DNA of 64,000 nucleotides. It comes from Sinorhizobium fredii USDA 257. Its GTDB lineage: Bacteria; Pseudomonadota; Alphaproteobacteria; Rhizobiales; Rhizobiaceae. The notes beneath the pieces were generated by a model. It was given only the letters and a program-made list of their open reading frames with translations. It was not told the DNA's origin and did not search any database. Location: NCBI RefSeq assembly GCF_000265205.3, contig NC_018000.1, positions 5,329,001 through 5,393,000 of the forward strand, in the 5' to 3' direction. Of the stretch, positions 33,722 through 41,986 are shown in pieces; within the stretch, counting starts at the first letter, position 1, and each line of letters opens with the position of its first letter. The position numbers and the translations under genes were made by a program.

Positions 33722-33853
33722 GTCGCTCTGGCCTTCAGGGCCGACGACGTCCCGCGCGGTAAACCGGCGCCTGATCTGGTGCTCAATGCCGCGAGCAACC
33801 CAGGACTGGCTCCTGATCGCTGCGTGTTCGTCGAGGACTGCTGTAGGCTCCGG
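33722..33853 (+). pseudogene. HAD-family phosphatase remnant
   Basis: In one frame the stretch reads FRADDVPRGKPAPDLVLNAA followed by PDRCVFVED, which matches motifs III and IV of HAD subfamily IA phosphatases (K in RGKPAPD, ED at the end). The reading is open only for about 44 residues and no cap domain or motif I is found upstream in frame, so this is a decayed fragment. Weak similarity in another frame just upstream suggests frameshifts. It lies between the sugar ABC operon and a LysR gene. Confidence 0.6.
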
Positions 33854-33887
33854 TAAAAATTGGCGATCTGGGAATTTTGCTCTGCAT

Positions 33888-34790
33888 CTAGTCGGTCCGC
33901 CCAAGCGCATGGAGAAGCCAGACGAGGCCTGTGTCCATCAGCGCCGCCTTCGGCACAACCGCCTGGACGGCGGGCGCGCCAAGTATCAACGGCAGCTTTG
34001 CGGTGGCAACTGCGAAGCGCTCCGCGTGCATCTCGACGAAGCGTTTCGGCAAGACACAGATGAGCTGCGTCTTGGTGAGGAGATCGAGCGCCAGCATGAA
34101 ATTCGGTACAGCCAAGCTCACACGGCGGGAAAGACCATGGCTTTCGAGCAGCTCGTCGACGATGCCCGCGGGGTCGCCCCTAGGCGCGACGAGCAGGTGC
34201 TGCATGCGGCAGTAGTTCTCGATCGTCGGTTCTTTCAGGAAGGGATGGCGGCTCCGCGCGGCGACCACGAACTCCTCGTCGTAAAGCGCTTGCGCCGCGA
34301 AGCGCGCCGGCAGCTCGTAGAAGGGCGCGATCGCCACATCGATCAGCCGCCCGTCGAGATCGGAAAGTGCCGTCTCCATCTGCATGTGCCGGACGACGAG
34401 ATCGATACCCGGCGCAGTGCGGGCGATCTCGTCAAGCAGCGGCGGCAGGAAGACCGAGAAGCCATCGGCAGTGCCGATGGTGAAGCGACGGCGGGTGCGC
34501 GCCGGATCGAAGGGCTCGGCGGTGGAGATCACGCTTCGCACCCGCGCGAGAATTTCGCCGATCGGCGCCGCCAGCTCCCTGGCGCGCTCGGTCGGCACCA
34601 CGCCCTTCGGCGTCTTCAGGAACAGCGGATCATTGAGCAGCCTCCGAAGGCGGCCCAGACCGTGGCTGACGGCGGACGCTGAGAGGTTCATCCTTTCCGC
34701 AGCGCGGCCGACGTTCCCCTCGTCAATCACCGTTTCAAAGAGCACCAGCAGGTTGAGATCGGTGCGGGATAGATCGATTTCATTCAGCAT
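33888..34790 (-). CDS. LysR-type transcriptional regulator
   Basis: The protein has 300 residues. The N-terminal helix-turn-helix (about residues 8-65; LNLLVLFETVIDEGNVGRAA, ASAVSHGLGRLRRLL) is followed by a substrate-binding domain (FTIGTADGFSVFLPPLL). The sequence type is close to the NodD/SyrM-like branch that regulates symbiosis or catabolism genes in rhizobia. It diverges from the DUF924 gene (90-base gap), which may be one of its targets. The effector is unknown. Confidence 0.9.
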   Translation of the reverse strand: MLNEIDLSRTDLNLLVLFETVIDEGNVGRAAERMNLSASAVSHGLGRLRRLLNDPLFLKTPKGVVPTERARELAAPIGEILARVRSVISTAEPFDPARTRRRFTIGTADGFSVFLPPLLDEIARTAPGIDLVVRHMQMETALSDLDGRLIDVAIAPFYELPARFAAQALYDEEFVVAARSRHPFLKEPTIENYCRMQHLLVAPRGDPAGIVDELLESHGLSRRVSLAVPNFMLALDLLTKTQLICVLPKRFVEMHAERFAVATAKLPLILGAPAVQAVVPKAALMDTGLVWLLHALGRTD

Positions 34791-34880
34791 AATAGTGAAA
34801 TCATATCACTTCATTCAGCATGAGCAAAGGCGTAGGTCTTCCGGGTGGCGAGGCCGTGCGGTCTCCCAACGGAGGATCAA

Positions 34881-35546
34881 ATGAGCGACTTCATCGGCTA
34901 CATCGAAGCCCTGGCGCTGCGCAGCTTGCAGCCTGCAGAGAGGCAAGGCCACGCGCCGGCGCCTGCCGATCCGGCCTTCAACACGCGGCTGCGCGAGGCG
35001 CTTGCCGGTGAGCACGAGGCGGCGGCCATCATTGGCTTCTGGCGCAAGGCAGGGCCTGCGCGCTGGTTTGCCAAGGAGCCCAAATTCGATCGGGTCTTTC
35101 GCGAGGGCTTCCTCGGGTCCCACGAGGCGGCGGCGTGCGGCGAACTCTTGCACTGGACCGCTTCGCCGGAGAAGACGCTGGCGCTCCTCCTTCTCCTCGA
35201 TCAATTCCCGCGCAACGCCTTTCGCGGCACGCCGCGCATGTACGCCACCGACGCTCTGGCGCTCGGCGTCGCGCGCGCCGCCGTCGACGCGGCTTACGAT
35301 CTCAAAGGACCGGCCGACCTGCGGCTCTTTTTCTATCTTCCCTTCGCCCATTCGGAAAACCTCGCCCACCAGGAGCGATCGGTCGCGCTTGCCCGTCGCC
35401 TCGGCGAGCCGAGCCTTTCGCACGCCAAGGGCCATCGTGACATCATCCGCCGCTTCGGCCGCTTCCCGCACCGGAACCAGATTCTCGGGCGGGCATCGTC
35501 GGAGGAGGAGCAGCGGTTTCTGGACGAGGGCGGGTTTGCGGGCTGA
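34881..35546 (+). CDS. DUF924 family protein
   Basis: The product has 221 residues. Family signatures are IIGFWRKAGPARWFAKEPKFD, LLLLDQFPRNAFRGTPRMYA and LRLFFYLPFAHSENLAHQER. It is a helical, TPR-like cytosolic protein of unknown function, widespread in proteobacteria. Start chosen at the ATG at 34881, with GGAG nearby. It diverges from a LysR gene. Confidence 0.9.
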   Translation: MSDFIGYIEALALRSLQPAERQGHAPAPADPAFNTRLREALAGEHEAAAIIGFWRKAGPARWFAKEPKFDRVFREGFLGSHEAAACGELLHWTASPEKTLALLLLLDQFPRNAFRGTPRMYATDALALGVARAAVDAAYDLKGPADLRLFFYLPFAHSENLAHQERSVALARRLGEPSLSHAKGHRDIIRRFGRFPHRNQILGRASSEEEQRFLDEGGFAG

Positions 35547-35660
35547 GTTTCACGGGCATCTCCGCCATTCATTGCACCATCCGCGGCCGAACCCTGTAGC
35601 TGCCGCCAGCTCCCGCTCACTGGCGGTCAACATTCGCTTGAGGCGGTCTTAGCGACACCG

Positions 35661-35820
35661 TTACAGATTCGTGCCTGCAACTCTCCCCTCGTAAAACGCA
35701 TAGGGGGCCTGCCGCGGCGCCACGCCGTCGCCGATCTCGACGAAGGCCACTCCCAGTTCGGCAAGTTCGTGTGCCAGCCAGTTGGCGGCTTTTGCCCGAC
35801 CTGAGAGATAGGTGACGTTT
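35661..35820 (-). pseudogene. Truncated C-terminal fragment, probably NADH:flavin oxidoreductase
   Basis: The reverse-strand reading before the IS contains ANWLAHELAELGVAFVEIGD, then VAPRQAPYAFYEGR and a stop. The GD-x-VAPR-x-A-x-x-A-x-x-EGR pattern is typical of the end of FadH/StcD-type NADH:flavin oxidoreductases. The 5' part of the gene is missing: the IS481-type element begins at 35821 and beyond the IS lies a tRNA, not the rest of the gene. So a deletion accompanied or followed the insertion. Identification from about 50 residues is tentative. Confidence 0.5.
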
Positions 35821-37084
35821 TGTACCGGAGACATGGGTAACACTTTTCGCTTTTTGGGCGGAGGTGTTGATGCCGTGGAAAGAGACTTCGGTAATGGAGG
35901 AACGTCTGCGATTTGTCGCCCGGCTGCCGGAGGGCGAAGGCATGAGCGATGTGTGCCGGGAGTTCGGCATCTCGCGCAAGACCGGCCACAAGATCTTCAA
36001 CCGCTATAAGGAAGACGGCCTGGAAGCGCTGACGGATCGGTCTCGGCGGCCGGTGCGCCATGCCAATCAGTTGCCCGAGCCGGTCGAGGCGATGATCGTG
36101 CGCCTCAAGAAGGAGAAGCCGCATTGGGGCGCCAGGAAGATCAGGGAGCTGCTGGTGAAGCGTCTGGCCGGCGATGTGCGCGTGCCGTCCAAGAGCACGG
36201 TGCATGCCGTTCTCGACCGGCATGGACTGGTCGCTCATGCCCGCAAAAGACAACGCTTTCGGGCCGAGGGAACACCCCTGTCGCAGGCGCTCATGCCGAA
36301 CGACCTGTGGTGTGCCGACGTCAAGGGCGAGTTCAAGCTTGGCAATGGCCGATACTGTTACCCGCTGACGGTCACCGACCAGGCGTCACGTTATCTTCTG
36401 TGCTGCGAAGCCTTCGAGTCGACCCGCCAACCGGCCCTCTTTGACGCCTTCCGGCGGCTGTTTGCCGAATGTGGCCTGCCTGCCGCGATCAGAAGCGACA
36501 ATGGCTTGCCATTCGCCAGTCCCAACGGGCTCTACAATCTCTCCAAGCTCTCCGTTTGGTGGCTGCGGCTCGGCATCACGCTTGAGCGCATCAGGCCGGG
36601 CCGTCCCCAACAGAACGGCCAGCATGAGCGCATGCACCTGACGCTCAAGAAAGAGGCGACCCGACCACCTGGCAGAAACATCCTCCAGCAACAGGCACGC
36701 TTCGACGCTTTTATCAGTGAATCCAATACCGAGCGGCCGCACGAGGCGCTGGAAATGAAGGTGCCGGCTAGTCTCTATGTCTCGTCCTCAAGACCCTGCC
36801 AGGGCTTGCCGGAAATCAGCTACCCTTTCCACGACAGAGACGTGCTCGTCACCAATTGCGCCGTATCTGCATCTATCGCAAGAAGATCAACATCTCGACC
36901 GTACTGGTAGGACAGAAACTCGGAATCAAGGAAGTCGACGACGGCATTTGGCTCGTCAGCTTCATGCACTATGATCTCGGATATATCGATCTGGAGCAGA
37001 GAACTTTGCAAACCATCGACAATCCGTTCGGCACGAGATTGTCACCTATGTCTTAGGTACGATCTGTTACCTATGTCTCCGGTA
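35821..37084 (+). mobile_element. IS481-type insertion sequence, about 1.26 kb
   Basis: The ends carry imperfect inverted repeats: TACCGGAGACATGGGTAACA near 35823-35842 and, reversed, TACCGGAGACATAGGTAACA at 37065-37084, with one mismatch in 20. The element contains one transposase frame with a DDE triad. Target-site duplications are not obvious. The right end lies 16 bases from the tRNA-Met 3' end. The transposase is frameshifted near its C-terminus, so this copy may be inactive. Confidence 0.85.
35870..36910 (+). CDS. IS481-family transposase, C-terminus frameshifted
   Basis: The protein has an N-terminal helix-turn-helix (MSDVCREFGISRKTGHKIFN) and a DDE integrase core: the first Asp in LWCADVKGEF, the second in IRSDNGLPFASP, and the Glu in PQQNGQHERMHLTL. 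The start is the ATG at 35870 with GGAG upstream. The expected C-terminus continues in another frame from about 36860 to 37056 (RKKINISTVLVGQKLGIKEV and so on), so one base, most likely a G near TTGCGCC, has been lost. The catalytic core is intact. Confidence 0.85.
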   Translation: MPWKETSVMEERLRFVARLPEGEGMSDVCREFGISRKTGHKIFNRYKEDGLEALTDRSRRPVRHANQLPEPVEAMIVRLKKEKPHWGARKIRELLVKRLAGDVRVPSKSTVHAVLDRHGLVAHARKRQRFRAEGTPLSQALMPNDLWCADVKGEFKLGNGRYCYPLTVTDQASRYLLCCEAFESTRQPALFDAFRRLFAECGLPAAIRSDNGLPFASPNGLYNLSKLSVWWLRLGITLERIRPGRPQQNGQHERMHLTLKKEATRPPGRNILQQQARFDAFISESNTERPHEALEMKVPASLYVSSSRPCQGLPEISYPFHDRDVLVTNCAVSASIARRSTSRPYW

Positions 37085-37100
37085 TGCACAAAGAACTGAA

Positions 37101-37177
37101 TGGTAGCGGAGGAGGGATTCGAACCCCCGACACAAGGATTATGATTCCTCTGCTCTAACCTACTGAGCTACTCCGCC
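37101..37177 (-). tRNA. tRNA-Met (anticodon CAT)
   Basis: The reverse strand folds as a cloverleaf of 77 bases including an encoded CCA. Acceptor stem GGCGGAG pairs with CTCCGCT (one G-T pair), the D arm is GCTCAGTAGGTTAGAGC, the anticodon loop is ATCATAA with anticodon CAT, and the T arm contains GGTTCGAATCC. Elongator Met is more likely than initiator because the initiator's GGG/CCC anticodon stem is absent. A CAT tRNA read by TilS as Ile-2 cannot be fully excluded. The 3' end faces the IS and the accessory half. Confidence 0.9.
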
Positions 37178-37312
37178 GCCGGATGCCGTGGCAGCTTCTT
37201 GGCGAAGCCCGTCTCGGCTGGACGGGCGGCTTATAAGGTGCTGTTCCGGCTAGTGTCAAGCAATGTCTTCGGGAAAGTGTGAACTTTTCCTGACACGCCG
37301 GATCGAGCTCGT

Positions 37313-38518
37313 TTAAGCGGCCGCAGGCGCCTGCAGAAGGGCCTGAAGTGCTGCCTCCGCCGCGGGTTCGCGTTCCGATTTGCGGATGAATCCGCCGCCA
37401 TAGACGCGGGCGTTCTCGCCGGTGCCGGAATAGAGTGCGCAGGCCTGGCCGGGCGCCACGCCCGCCTCGCCGTCGAGGAGCTCGACATAGATGCCGTCGG
37501 TGTCACGCCTCATTACCGCCGGTGCCGGCTGGCGGGTGGAGCGGACCTTGGCGAAGCATTCGAAGTCGCGGGCGGCTGCCTCGTCGATTTCCTCGTCGCC
37601 CAGCCAGTTGACGTCGCGCAGATAGACGCGGCGGGTCTCCAGCGCCTCCCTCGGCCCAACGATGACGCGGCGCGAGCGGGCGTCGAGATAGACGACATAG
37701 AGCGGCTCGCCCGTCGCAACCCCGATGCCGCGCCGCTGGCCGATTGTGTAGTGCAGGATGCCCTCATGCGTGCCGAGCACACGGCCGTCGAGATGGACGA
37801 TCTCGCCGGCGAGCGCCGCATTCGGCTTCAGCTTCGAGACGATGTCGCTGTACTTGCCCTGCGGCACGAAACAAATATCCTGGCTATCGGCCTTCTTGGC
37901 AACGACAAGACCCATCTCCTCGGCGAGCGCGCGCGTCTCCGGCTTGGAGAGGCTGCCGAGCGGAAAGCGCAGGTAGTCGATCTGCTCCTGGGTGGTCGCG
38001 AAGAGGAAATAGCTCTGGTCGCGCTCGGCGTCAGTCGGCCGGTAGAGGGCGCGCTGGCCAACATAGCGCGGCTTCGGGCTCGGCCGCGAGCGGATGTAGT
38101 GGCCGGTCGCCAGCGCGTCGGCGCCGAGCTCCTTCGCGGTCGCCAGCAGGTCGGCGAACTTGACGGTCTGGTTGCAGGCAACGCATGGAATCGGCGTTTC
38201 GCCGGCAATGTAGCTCTCGGCGAAGGGATTGATCACCGTCTCGCGGAAGCGCGCCTCGTAGTCGAGCACATAATGCGGAATGCCCAGAGTCTCGCAGACG
38301 CGTCTGGCGTCGTCAATGTCCTGGCCGGCGCAGCAGGAGCCGGCTCGGTGCACCGCCGCACCATGGTCGTAGAGCTGCAGAGTGATGCCGAGAACATCAT
38401 AGCCTTCGCGTTTGAGCAGCCCCGCGACCACGGAGGAGTCGACACCGCCGGACATGGCGACGACGACACGCGTATCTTCGGGCTTGCGGTCAAAATCGAG
38501 ACTGTTCACGGGATCCAA
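37313..38518 (-). CDS. mnmA: tRNA 2-thiouridine synthase MnmA
   Basis: The protein has 401 residues. The PP-loop ATP motif is [16 protein letters not shown]. The two catalytic Cys are seen in [12 protein letters not shown] and [12 protein letters not shown]. It thiolates U34 of Glu, Gln and Lys tRNAs in the cytosol. The C-terminal beta-barrel has family features ([20 protein letters not shown]). It lies beside the tRNA-Met gene and is a core gene. Confidence 0.95.
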   Translation of the reverse strand: MDPVNSLDFDRKPEDTRVVVAMSGGVDSSVVAGLLKREGYDVLGITLQLYDHGAAVHRAGSCCAGQDIDDARRVCETLGIPHYVLDYEARFRETVINPFAESYIAGETPIPCVACNQTVKFADLLATAKELGADALATGHYIRSRPSPKPRYVGQRALYRPTDAERDQSYFLFATTQEQIDYLRFPLGSLSKPETRALAEEMGLVVAKKADSQDICFVPQGKYSDIVSKLKPNAALAGEIVHLDGRVLGTHEGILHYTIGQRRGIGVATGEPLYVVYLDARSRRVIVGPREALETRRVYLRDVNWLGDEEIDEAAARDFECFAKVRSTRQPAPAVMRRDTDGIYVELLDGEAGVAPGQACALYSGTGENARVYGGGFIRKSEREPAAEAALQALLQAPAAA

Positions 38519-38841
38519 TCCGGCATCCGGACGCGGCTATCTTTGCCGGCGTCCTGTTTTACCTTGACGCCGCGGGCGCTGATCACAGCTGCGCTGGCGG
38601 CCTTCCTTCGGCTTTCTATGCGGCGACATATAGAAACTTGTGCTTCGCGGGGCAAGAGCGCAGGCGGGCCGGCCGCGCGGATGCCGATCAAAGCCGCATC
38701 CAGGCCTGCCCTTGACCGGCATTTTCGGCGCTCCAAGATCGCTCAAATTATGAGCAAATCGTTACCGGCCGCTTAGGCAAATGTTAAATGTGGCAAGCTA
38801 AGGTCGCCTCCATATGGTCTTGAGTTTGTGTAGAGAGTCCC
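38519..38841. promoter_or_regulatory. sciP upstream region with CtrA-like box and a CcrM site
   Basis: A CtrA-like site TTAG-GCAAATG-TTAA (one mismatch to TTAA-N7-TTAA) lies at 38773-38787. A GANTC methylation site (GAGTC, 38835-38839) lies directly before the sciP ATG. sciP and ctrA are linked by feedback in alphaproteobacteria, so both sites are plausible. The rest of the region is not coding as far as I can see. Confidence 0.55.
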
Positions 38842-39117
38842 ATGACCGAAATGATGCGTCCACGCGTAAAATATGTCATCGGCCCCGATGGCAGCCCTCT
38901 GACGATTGCGGATCTGCCGCCGGCCAACACCCGGCGCTGGGTGATCCGCCGGAAGGCCGAGGTCGTCGCTGCCGTGCGTGGCGGCCTCTTGAGCCTTGAA
39001 GAGGCCTGCGAGCGTTACACCCTCACCGTCGAAGAATTCCTGTCCTGGCAGTCCTCCATCAACGACCACGGTCTCGCCGGCCTGCGCACCACCCGTATCC
39101 AGCAATATCGCCACTGA
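38842..39117 (+). CDS. sciP: CtrA inhibitor SciP (DUF1153)
   Basis: The product has 91 residues and is nearly invariant in alphaproteobacteria: RVKYVIGPDGSPLTIADLPP, TRRWVIRRKAEVVAAVRGGL and LSLEEACERYTLTVEEFLSW. The helix-turn-helix-like fold binds CtrA and blocks its transcription activation in Caulobacter. It is located near ctrA here. Confidence 0.95.
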   Translation: MTEMMRPRVKYVIGPDGSPLTIADLPPANTRRWVIRRKAEVVAAVRGGLLSLEEACERYTLTVEEFLSWQSSINDHGLAGLRTTRIQQYRH

Positions 39118-39277
39118 TCCACCCCTTGACAGGGCCATACGTCGAACCGGCGGCTCGGGACCTTCCCGCAGCCGCCAGTTCCGTTTCGGAGAGGCGCTTC
39201 AGCCGAAATCAGCTTTGCTTCACGGGATTATCGCGTAGCATCGGCCCCGGAGTGCGGAGGAAGACGAAGGCGAACCG

Positions 39278-39559
39278 ATGGACATCATTGAGGAGAAAAC
39301 CGGCGCCAAGGGCCGCTACGCGACGAGCGTCGACGGTCACACCGGCGAAATGACCTATTCGCGGTCGTCGCCGCAGCTCGTGATCATCGACCACACCTTC
39401 GTGCCTGACGAATTGCGCGGCAAGGGTGTGGGCCAGGCGCTCGCGAGGCACGCGGTCGAGGAAGCGCGCAAGGGCAGTTGGAAGATCATTCCGCTCTGCC
39501 CCTTCATGCGCGCCCAGGTGATGCGTCATCCGGAATGGCAGGACGTTATCCAGGCCTGA
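39278..39559 (+). CDS. GNAT-type N-acetyltransferase-like protein (YidJ/YjdJ group)
   Basis: The product has 93 residues, a short GNAT domain: the acetyl-CoA loop is VPDELRGKGVGQALARHAVE and the C-terminal motif is KIIPLCPFMRAQVMRHPEWQ. This compact group (COG2388) is of unknown substrate. A ribosome binding site is not strong but the start is fixed by conservation. It is separate from its neighbours. Confidence 0.9.
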   Translation: MDIIEEKTGAKGRYATSVDGHTGEMTYSRSSPQLVIIDHTFVPDELRGKGVGQALARHAVEEARKGSWKIIPLCPFMRAQVMRHPEWQDVIQA

Positions 39560-39692
39560 TCGCCGCCATACTTCGGATGCGCGACCGCCCGCCTCCCGAA
39601 AGGGAAGCGGGCGGTTCGTTACTATTTAAGACGAAGGACCTCGCCGCAGTTGCGATCGAGGCCCCGTCAAAGACCGAGCCAACGGCGTCTTC

Positions 39693-40043
39693 TCAGGCGC
39701 GAAGCCGGGTGGACGTATCCCGCTCTTCCAGAGCCGCGGCCTTCGCATATTCGGCCTGAACTCCGGCAAGCGCCAGTTCGGCCGCATCCTGTTGCACCTT
39801 CAATTCGCGGATCGACACCTGGAGGTTATCGGCGCGCTGGCGCGCAGCTTTGGCAAAGGTCGGATAGGCAAAATGCGAGGGATCGGCGATCCCCGACTTC
39901 TTCTCCTCGAAGACGATCTGGCTTTCGAGTTCCTTGGTCATCCGCTCGAATTCGGACATCATCATCTGAAGCTGGCTCAACTGACGCTGCTTCTCCCGCA
40001 CCTGAAATTCCTTCAGGCGGGTTAGGCTCTCACGTGCTTTCAT
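39693..40043 (-). CDS. fliJ: FliJ-like coiled-coil protein next to ctrA
   Basis: The protein has 116 residues and is almost wholly helical with a coiled-coil pattern (SLTRLKEFQVREKQRQLSQL, then QRADNLQVSIRELKVQQDAA). In Rhizobiales a gene annotated as flagellar export protein FliJ lies next to ctrA, which supports this call; FliJ-type sequences diverge strongly, so assignment rests on context and length. GGGAG precedes the ATG at 40043. It is divergent from ctrA. Confidence 0.75.
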   Translation of the reverse strand: MKARESLTRLKEFQVREKQRQLSQLQMMMSEFERMTKELESQIVFEEKKSGIADPSHFAYPTFAKAARQRADNLQVSIRELKVQQDAAELALAGVQAEYAKAAALEERDTSTRLRA

Positions 40044-40487
40044 ACGCAATACTCCCGTGGATAGCGAGACCCCGGTTACCGATTCCTGCGCCCGAATACC
40101 GGCCCCACTCGGGCCGGAAACAAAAAACGACTGCGATCTTAACAAATACCTACCGCTGGTAACCTTTCGTTTACGGGCATCATTAATCATAGGTGCGATG
40201 ATTTAAGGCTCCGTAAATACTGAGGTACGAAATATGGCGCCTTCAGCATTTGCGAGTCGAAAGAGTCAGTTAGCGGCTATTCCTCATCTATCGCATGAAG
40301 AATGCCATTTCGAATTCACGTTTGAAATCAGGAGACTGCTAAAAATATTTAACATTTTCGATACACCTTGCCAGAGTGAATCAGAATTTGTTAACCATTT
40401 GATGGCAGCCTCCAAATCAGGCAACGACTGGATCCGTATCGCGTAAGGGGGCCATGACGACCTTGGGCGGCGGAAAAGGGGAAGACT
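40044..40487. promoter_or_regulatory. ctrA upstream region with CtrA-like boxes and GANTC sites
   Basis: Four CcrM sites (GANTC) lie at 40081, 40254, 40263 and 40378. A degenerate CtrA-like site GTAA-CCTTTCG-TTTA (two mismatches) lies at 40159-40173 and a half site TTAACCAT at 40391. A 70-codon frame (40234-40446) in this stretch is probably not a gene. Autoregulation of ctrA and CcrM-dependent timing are known in related species; the sites here are consistent with that. Confidence 0.55.
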
Positions 40488-41189
40488 ATGCGGGTTCTAC
40501 TGATCGAAGACGACAGCGCGACAGCGCAAAGCATTGAGCTCATGCTCAAGTCCGAGAGTTTCAACGTCTACACCACCGATCTCGGGGAAGAAGGCGTCGA
40601 TCTCGGCAAGCTTTACGACTACGACATCATTCTCCTCGACCTGAACCTGCCGGACATGTCGGGCTACGAGGTGCTGAGAACGCTGCGCCTGTCGAAAGTC
40701 AAGACACCGATCCTCATTCTTTCCGGCATGGCCGGGATCGAAGATAAGGTTCGCGGCCTCGGCTTCGGCGCCGACGACTATATGACCAAGCCTTTCCACA
40801 AGGACGAACTGGTGGCGCGCATCCATGCGATCGTGCGCCGTTCCAAGGGCCACGCCCAGTCGATCATCTCGACCGGTGAGCTGATCGTCAATCTCGACGC
40901 CAAGACGGTGGAAGTCGGCGGCCAGCGCGTGCACCTGACCGGCAAGGAATACCAGATGCTCGAGCTCCTCTCGCTGCGCAAGGGCACGACGCTCACCAAG
41001 GAAATGTTTCTCAACCACCTCTATGGCGGCATGGACGAGCCGGAACTGAAGATTATCGACGTCTTCATCTGCAAGCTGCGCAAGAAACTCGCCAATGCCG
41101 CCGGTGGCGCCAACTATATCGAGACGGTCTGGGGCCGCGGCTATGTGCTGCGCGAGCCCGACGGCAACGATTACCTGGAAACCGCCTGA
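40488..41189 (+). CDS. ctrA: Cell-cycle response regulator CtrA
   Basis: The protein has 233 residues. The receiver has the acidic pair in [20 protein letters not shown], the phospho-Asp in [17 protein letters not shown] and the Lys in [10 protein letters not shown]. The OmpR-type winged helix at the C-terminus ([31 protein letters not shown]) binds TTAA-N7-TTAA sites. It is the master cell-cycle regulator, phosphorylated through ChpT, whose gene lies 0.8 kb away. Confidence 0.98.
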   Translation: MRVLLIEDDSATAQSIELMLKSESFNVYTTDLGEEGVDLGKLYDYDIILLDLNLPDMSGYEVLRTLRLSKVKTPILILSGMAGIEDKVRGLGFGADDYMTKPFHKDELVARIHAIVRRSKGHAQSIISTGELIVNLDAKTVEVGGQRVHLTGKEYQMLELLSLRKGTTLTKEMFLNHLYGGMDEPELKIIDVFICKLRKKLANAAGGANYIETVWGRGYVLREPDGNDYLETA

Positions 41190-41243
41190 TCCCAGCGGCA
41201 GGCGCCATCTTCCACATATCGACAGACTTAGACCTACGCGCAG

Positions 41244-41266
41244 ACCCGCCTCACCGGCGGGTTTTT
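41244..41266 (+). terminator. Rho-independent terminator after ctrA
   Basis: CCCGCC and GGCGGG form a stem with a 5-base loop followed by TTTTT. It lies 55 bases after the ctrA stop codon. Confidence 0.85.
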
Positions 41267-41331
41267 GCTTTCGTGGCGAGGACTTGTGTCTCGCTCCAGA
41301 GCGCCCTCGCCTGGTCGGTTGTCGCGAATGC

Positions 41332-41356
41332 AAAAAGCCGCGGCAAACCGCGGCTG
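41332..41356 (-). terminator. Rho-independent terminator of the receiver gene
   Basis: AGCCGCGG and CCGCGGCT form an 8-base stem with a 4-base loop; on the reverse strand it is followed by TTTTTG. It ends the transcript of the gene at 41387-41749. Confidence 0.8.
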
Positions 41357-41386
41357 TCATGCTCGGCGATGCACTATGCCAGTGCG

Positions 41387-41749
41387 TCAGGCGGCCATCG
41401 ATTGACTGGCGAAGACGCTCGTCAGGATCTTGCGGTCAAAGGGCTTCAACAGGAAATCGTCCGCCCCGGCCCGTTTGCCGGCCATCATCTTCCTGAGATC
41501 CGCCTCGACGACGCAATAATAGATGCGCACCGACGCGGCCTCGGGCAGCCGGCGGATATTGGCGATGAGTTCGAGGGCGCCGTCGAGCCCGGAGTCGACG
41601 ATGAGGATGTTCGGCAGCTCGGCTTCGCAGCGGACAAGCGCCTCGAGGCTGCTCGGCGCTTCGGAAACCAAGAAACCCATTCCCGACAGGATGCGCTTCC
41701 CGACCTTCCTCACAACATCCGAGCCATCGGCAATCATCAAGCGCCGCAT
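41387..41749 (-). CDS. Stand-alone receiver-domain protein with atypical acidic pocket
   Basis: The product has 120 residues, one receiver domain. The usual acidic pair is reduced to one Asp (RLMIADGSDVVRKVG), the phospho-Asp is in NILIVDSGLDGALEL, the conserved Thr/Ser appears replaced by Val (IYYCVVEAD), and the Lys is in DFLLKPFDR. So phosphorylation may be weak or absent. It lies between ctrA and chpT and could act in that phosphorelay, as CpdR and DivK-type receivers do. I chose the ATG at 41749 because GGAG lies upstream. Confidence 0.85.
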   Translation of the reverse strand: MRRLMIADGSDVVRKVGKRILSGMGFLVSEAPSSLEALVRCEAELPNILIVDSGLDGALELIANIRRLPEAASVRIYYCVVEADLRKMMAGKRAGADDFLLKPFDRKILTSVFASQSMAA

Positions 41750-41986
41750 GTCCAACTCCTTCACGCCTCATCGGACGCGAAGAGGCGTCCATGAACCAGG
41801 CTAAATAGATTTGGCAAAGAAACCGTTACCGGCACAGTTGGCCGACGATTTTCATTTCTCGCCCGGCAATAATCCGCCGAGGGGAAAATTTACGCGACCC
41901 CCGGCATCCGAAAAAGCGAAAGGTCTCCACCGCGTCGACGGATGGAGACCACTTTTCATGCCACCGGGTGATTGACAGCGCCTGGA

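Noticed and set aside
40234..40446. A 70-codon forward frame upstream of ctrA
   Set aside because: No strong ribosome binding site, and it lies in a region crowded with regulatory motifs; kept only as part of the ctrA upstream region.
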